Part shown: piece after piece, positions 28,183-31,457 of the stretch
Layout: every line of letters starts with the position of its first letter
How positions within the stretch are numbered: position 1 is the stretch's first letter
From: CAZUHK01 sp964620345
GTDB lineage: Bacteria; Planctomycetota; Phycisphaerae; Phycisphaerales; Zrk34
Length of the DNA: 31,457 nt
Direction of reading: 5' to 3'
Assembly: GCA_964620345.1 (NCBI GenBank)
Contig: CAZUHK010000014.1
Span: 1 to 31,457, forward strand
Notes under the pieces: generated by a model
Told to the model about the DNA's origin: nothing
Seen by the model: the letters and a program-made list of their open reading frames with translations, nothing else
Databases searched by the model: none
Translations under genes and position numbers: made by a program

Positions 28183-29079
28183 TCAGGCACTGTAGCGAAA
28201 ACCGCCGAGCTGTTCGATGACGGTGGCGATGGCCTGGGTGCCGTGTTTGCCGTGGCCGTTGGCCGCGGCGGCGCGGAACAGGCCCGCGGCCAGTTCCATG
28301 CCTGCCAGCGGCAGGCCGCCACGCCGCGCCGCGTCGCTCACGATGCCCAGGTCTTTGTTGAGCAGGTCGATCATGAAGCCCGGATCGAGCTCGCCCCGCG
28401 CGATCTTCGGGCCCAGGTGTTCCAGTTGCCACGACCCGGCCGCGCCGGCGCTGGTCACCCCCACGGTGGTCTCCAGGTCCAGCCCCTCGCGCTTGGCCAG
28501 GGCCAGGGCCTCGGCGGTGCCCAGCAGATTCAGCGCGCAGAGGATCTGGTTGCACGCCTTGGTCGCCTGGCCCGCGCCGCTGGGACCGCAGTAGGTGATG
28601 GTCTTGCCCACCGCCTGGAAGATCGGCAGGCAGCGGTCGAAGGTCTCGCGATCGCCGCCGACCATGATCGACAGCGTGCCGGCCCTGGCGCCGCTGTCGC
28701 CGCCGCTGACCGGCGCGTCGAGCAGTTCGATCTCGTACTCATCGAGCCGCCTGGCGAAATCCCGCGTCGCGCCCGGGTCGATGGTCGAGTGGTCGATGAG
28801 GGTGAGGTCAGCCGTGTCTCCGGGGTTGCCTTCGACGATGCCTTCACTGCCGAAGATGACCTGCTGGACATCGGGCGTGTCGCTGACGTTGATGCAGACC
28901 GCTTCACTGTGCTTGGCCACTTCGGCCGGCGAGTCGCAGATCGTCGCGCCCGCGTCGGCCAGCGGCGCGGCCTTGGCCTCGGTGCGGTTCCAGGCATAGA
29001 GCGTGAAGCCCGCCTCGATCAGGTTCTCCGCCATGGGCCGGCCCATGATGCCCAGGCCGATGTATCCGATGTTCTTCAT
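28183..29079 (-). CDS. NAD(P)-dependent 3-hydroxyisobutyrate dehydrogenase-family reductase
   Basis: This 298-residue cytosolic oxidoreductase is of the beta-hydroxyacid dehydrogenase family. It has the Rossmann loop IGYIGLGIMGRPMAENL (4-20), the substrate signature DAPVSGGDSGARAGTLSIMV near residue 120, and the catalytic Lys in GAGQATKACNQIL near residue 170. The second half is the helical domain typical of 3-hydroxyisobutyrate dehydrogenase, tartronate semialdehyde reductase (GarR) and glyoxylate reductase. The substrate cannot be separated between these. The frame extends upstream, but the conserved start is at ATG 29079. Confidence 0.92.
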   Translation of the reverse strand: MKNIGYIGLGIMGRPMAENLIEAGFTLYAWNRTEAKAAPLADAGATICDSPAEVAKHSEAVCINVSDTPDVQQVIFGSEGIVEGNPGDTADLTLIDHSTIDPGATRDFARRLDEYEIELLDAPVSGGDSGARAGTLSIMVGGDRETFDRCLPIFQAVGKTITYCGPSGAGQATKACNQILCALNLLGTAEALALAKREGLDLETTVGVTSAGAAGSWQLEHLGPKIARGELDPGFMIDLLNKDLGIVSDAARRGGLPLAGMELAAGLFRAAAANGHGKHGTQAIATVIEQLGGFRYSA

Positions 29080-29168
29080 GGTCGATTGTCTCTCGCTTTC
29101 CAGGGCCCGCGGCCCGCTTTGCCAAGCCCGCCCGTCCTGACCGATCAAGCCCGCGTCTGAGCGAGCGC

Positions 29169-29200
29169 GTCCTCTGTAGCCCTTGGCGAAGGAGGATCCG
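29169..29200. repeat. Imperfect palindrome CCTCTGTAGCCC..GGCGAAGGAGG
   Basis: This lies in the 137-bp gap between the reductase and amidohydrolase genes. CCTC at 29171 pairs with GAGG at 29191, and GCC pairs with GGC around a short CTT loop. The text closely resembles a palindrome dispersed in intergenic regions of some planctomycete, verrucomicrobial and other environmental genomes. It may be a REP-like repeat or a weak terminator. Confidence 0.45.
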
Positions 29201-29216
29201 CGAGCGAAGACCGGGA

Positions 29217-30449
29217 TCAAACGCCTGCAATCCACTGGATCAACGGCGTCCCTCGCGCCCCCAGCACCTGCCTCAGGGCGTCGGTGGCGTCGCCCGAATC
29301 ATAGCCCACGGCGAGCAGGCCGGGCCGGGCGCCGCGGTGGAAAGTCGCGTGGTTCTCATCGAGCCCCAGGCCGCGCATCGCCCGCGTGGTCGCCATCGCC
29401 AGCAGCGTGTCGGGGTCGGCATCGTCGCGCTGATGCAGACGGCGCATCTCGTGGAGGATCGACAGGTCGCCGGTGCAGAGGATCGAATCGGTGCCCAGGC
29501 AGACGTTGACTCCGGCGTCGAGCATGTCGCGGTAGCGATGGCCGGCGTGGCCGAAGTACTCCGAAGCACGCGGGCAGTACGCGACCGACCAGCCGCGCTG
29601 AGCGATCAGGGCGATGTCGTCATCGGTCACGTCGTTGCAGTGCGCCAGCAGCCACGCCGCCCGCGGCTTCGCGGTTTGGGCCAGCCATTGCACCGGCGTC
29701 AGTCCACGCCCGTAGCCGGCGGCGAACGACCGGTCCCACTTGCCGATCGCCTTGAGCAATTCGAGGAACGGCCCGTCGCCCCGCGCGACAAAGCGTCGCT
29801 CTTCGGGCGTCTCGGCCAGGTGCGTCATCACCGGCCGCCCCGAGGCCGCCGCCGCCGCGAACAGCCGCGGCCCCGCGGAGTACGGCGCGTGCGGCTGCAC
29901 GCCGATCGTCAGCTTGCCCGCGCCGGTCGGCAGCGTCGCCATCCGCTGCAACGGGGCTTGATCGAACGGCGGGCCCAGGCCGAACAGCTCAGCAAACCCC
30001 ACGCCGCCCAGCGACCGCCCCACCGCTTGGGCCACGGCGTCGAATCGGCTCACGTCGCCGACCCGCCCCACGCCCGCGGCCTCGCACAGCGCCGCGCCGC
30101 GCTTCGCCGCCGCGACGAAGTACGCCGCGTTGCCCGGCGCCGCGGGGTGCGACGGATCGGGGCAGTGGCGGCGGATCGCCATGACCCATTCGATGAAATC
30201 GCCACAGTACGGCTGAGGCCCGATCGCGCTGAGCTCAAGATGCGAATGGGCGTTGACCAGGGCCGGAAGCAACAGCCGCTCTGGGTGGTCGATCACGGGC
30301 GTGCCGGCCCCGACGGCCCGGCGCACCGCATCGGGCTCGCCCGCGGCCAGCACCGCGCCGTCGCGCATCGCCACCGCGCCGGGCGCGGCGCACACGCCGG
30401 CCGCGTCGCGGATCGCCGGGGCCTGATGAATCACCGCGTCGCCCATCAT
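29217..30449 (-). CDS. Amidohydrolase-superfamily deaminase
   Basis: This protein of about 410 residues is of the metal-dependent amidohydrolase superfamily, in the cytosine/SAH/atrazine-type deaminase group. Metal ligands are readable: HxH in LVNAHSHLELS (His68, His70), a third His in TLAETP-like THLAETPEER near residue 220, a fourth in LLAHCNDV, and the Asp in CLGTDSILCTGDLSILHE near residue 325. Product could be a nucleoside deaminase; the LVNAHSHLELS form is also seen in aminofutalosine deaminases of menaquinone synthesis, so that is a possible but unproven role. The start (ATG 30449 or 30446) has no strong ribosome site. Confidence 0.82.
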   Translation of the reverse strand: MMGDAVIHQAPAIRDAAGVCAAPGAVAMRDGAVLAAGEPDAVRRAVGAGTPVIDHPERLLLPALVNAHSHLELSAIGPQPYCGDFIEWVMAIRRHCPDPSHPAAPGNAAYFVAAAKRGAALCEAAGVGRVGDVSRFDAVAQAVGRSLGGVGFAELFGLGPPFDQAPLQRMATLPTGAGKLTIGVQPHAPYSAGPRLFAAAAASGRPVMTHLAETPEERRFVARGDGPFLELLKAIGKWDRSFAAGYGRGLTPVQWLAQTAKPRAAWLLAHCNDVTDDDIALIAQRGWSVAYCPRASEYFGHAGHRYRDMLDAGVNVCLGTDSILCTGDLSILHEMRRLHQRDDADPDTLLAMATTRAMRGLGLDENHATFHRGARPGLLAVGYDSGDATDALRQVLGARGTPLIQWIAGV

Positions 30450-30529
30450 GAAGCCCGATTCGAAGCGATCGGCCGGCAAATGCCGATCAAAACACCGCCG
30501 ACCGACGCCGATGCCCCGGCGGTGAAACT

Positions 30530-30557
30530 TTGCTTTGCCCCGCGTCTTGGATACATT
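30530..30557 (+). promoter_or_regulatory. Candidate promoter of the OmpA-family lipoprotein gene
   Basis: TTGCTT (30530-30535) and TACATT (30552-30557) are 16 bases apart, and the -10 box lies 33 bases before the ATG. It is in the gap between divergent genes. Consensus match is only partial. Confidence 0.35.
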
Positions 30558-30589
30558 GCACCAACCAACGACACGAAAGGACACCTCTT

Positions 30590-31457
30590 ATGAAGCCCAT
30601 CGTACCCGCCCTGCTGATCGTCGGCCTGCTCGCGGTGACCGGCGGCTGCGTCGCCCAGCAGCACGCCGACAACCAGCACGAAACCATCCGCGCTTACAAG
30701 GAGCGCGTGACCGAACTGGAAAGCAAGATCGACGAGCTCAACCAGCGCATCGCCCTGATGCAGGACTCGGGCGATGACATCTCGGCCACCGTCCTCTCGC
30801 TGACCAACGAGCGCGACGCCCTGCAGCAACAGCTCGACAAGCTGCTCAAGGAAAACGAGCAGCTCAAGGTCGATCTCGCCCAGGCCAGGGCCGCGTCGGT
30901 CGGCAAGCCCCTGCCGATCGAGGTGGAGAACGAGCTCAAGGCCTTCGCCCGGCAATACCCCAACCTCGCGGAGTACGACCCGGTCAGCGGCGCGGTGAAG
31001 TTCGCCAGCGACCTGACCTTCGCGCTGGGCTCGGACAATGTCTCGGCCAAGGCCACGCAGGCGCTGGGCAAGCTGGCCGAGGTGTTCAACTCACCCGAGG
31101 CCGGCGACTACGGCGTTCGCATCGTCGGCCACACCGACACCGTGCCCATCAGCCGCCCGGCGACCCGGCAGAAGCACCCGACCAACTGGCACCTGTCGGT
31201 CCACCGCGCCATCAGCGTGCGCGACGCCCTGGCCAAGGCGGGCATCAACGACCTGCGCCTCAGCGTCGCCGGCCACGGACCCTACCGCCCGACCGTGCAG
31301 AACACCCGGCGCGGCGCCGAGCCCAACCGTCGCGTCGAGATTTACCTGGTGCCCATGGCGCCGGTCAACGAGCAATACCTCACGCCCACCGGCGCCGGCG
31401 GCGAGACCAACAACAACGCCGGCGGCAACAGCGCCAACGGTGACGGCGACGGCAACG
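30590..31457 (+). CDS. OmpA-family peptidoglycan-binding lipoprotein (partial)
   Basis: This gene runs off the window; 289 codons are seen. A lipoprotein signal (LLIVGLLAVTGGC, Cys20) leads to a long coiled coil from about residue 33 to 105, rich in Glu, Leu and Lys with heptad-like spacing (RVTELESKIDELNQRI, RDALQQQLDKLLKENEQL). The OmpA/MotB-type domain follows (about 135-262), with IVGHTDTVPI, LSVHRAISVRDALAKAG, SVAGHGPYRP and EPNRRVEIYL, holding the conserved Asp and Arg that bind diaminopimelate. A Gly/Asn-rich tail starts near residue 272. It should sit at the cell envelope and hold peptidoglycan. AAAGG lies about 10 bases before the ATG at 30590. Confidence 0.88.
   Translation, partial: MKPIVPALLIVGLLAVTGGCVAQQHADNQHETIRAYKERVTELESKIDELNQRIALMQDSGDDISATVLSLTNERDALQQQLDKLLKENEQLKVDLAQARAASVGKPLPIEVENELKAFARQYPNLAEYDPVSGAVKFASDLTFALGSDNVSAKATQALGKLAEVFNSPEAGDYGVRIVGHTDTVPISRPATRQKHPTNWHLSVHRAISVRDALAKAGINDLRLSVAGHGPYRPTVQNTRRGAEPNRRVEIYLVPMAPVNEQYLTPTGAGGETNNNAGGNSANGDGDGN

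Overview
The window is a high-GC (about 65-70%) bacterial chromosome segment, most likely from a planctomycete of the class Phycisphaerae or a close relative. The evidence is the combination of PEP-CTERM exported proteins, a type IV pilin-like 'GFTLVELL' protein of the kind abundant in planctomycetes, a Planctomycetes/Verrucomicrobia conserved small protein (Minf_1886 type), a two-gene ResB/CcsA cytochrome c assembly system with the long N-terminal CcsA extension, and scattered intergenic palindromes. The lineage is inferred, since no rRNA gene or marker phylogeny is available here. A 10-N run at 4904-4913 shows the sequence is a scaffold from a draft or metagenome assembly.

Region 1 (1-7541, plus strand) is a haem acquisition and degradation locus. 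The end of one PEP-CTERM protein, a second complete PEP-CTERM protein and a pseudopilin lead into a small His-rich protein, HutX (cytosolic haem carrier), HutW/ChuW (radical SAM haem-opening enzyme), an IsdG-type haem monooxygenase with its N/W/H triad intact, and a haem-type ABC importer (binding lipoprotein, FecCD permease, ATPase). Spacing is tight throughout, with overlaps at the importer genes. The binding-protein gene is broken by the scaffold gap and by about 47 bp of apparently foreign sequence.

Region 2 (7637-13727) holds a potassium channel with two cytoplasmic TrkA/RCK units, a 0.6 kb non-coding stretch with a nested palindromic repeat, a small DUF5658-like membrane protein, and, on the minus strand, a GAF-containing sigma-54 activator and IMP dehydrogenase (guaB).

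Region 3 (13835-19630, plus strand) contains fabI, rsmA (ksgA), a sugar ABC importer (binding protein plus two permeases, no ATPase) and methylthioadenosine phosphorylase. The rsmA-to-permease part is visibly less GC-rich than its flanks.

Region 4 (19644-30449, minus strand) is a long co-directional run read from right to left: an amidohydrolase/deaminase, a 3-hydroxyisobutyrate-dehydrogenase-family reductase, a lipoprotein-resB-ccsA operon with ATGA overlaps, a 3-methyladenine DNA glycosylase, the Minf_1886-type protein overlapping an AI-2E family transporter, a PfkB-type kinase, and an esterase fused to a CBM9-like domain. The window ends inside an OmpA-family lipoprotein on the plus strand (30590-end). 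No rRNA, tRNA, CRISPR array, insertion sequence or phage gene was recognised.
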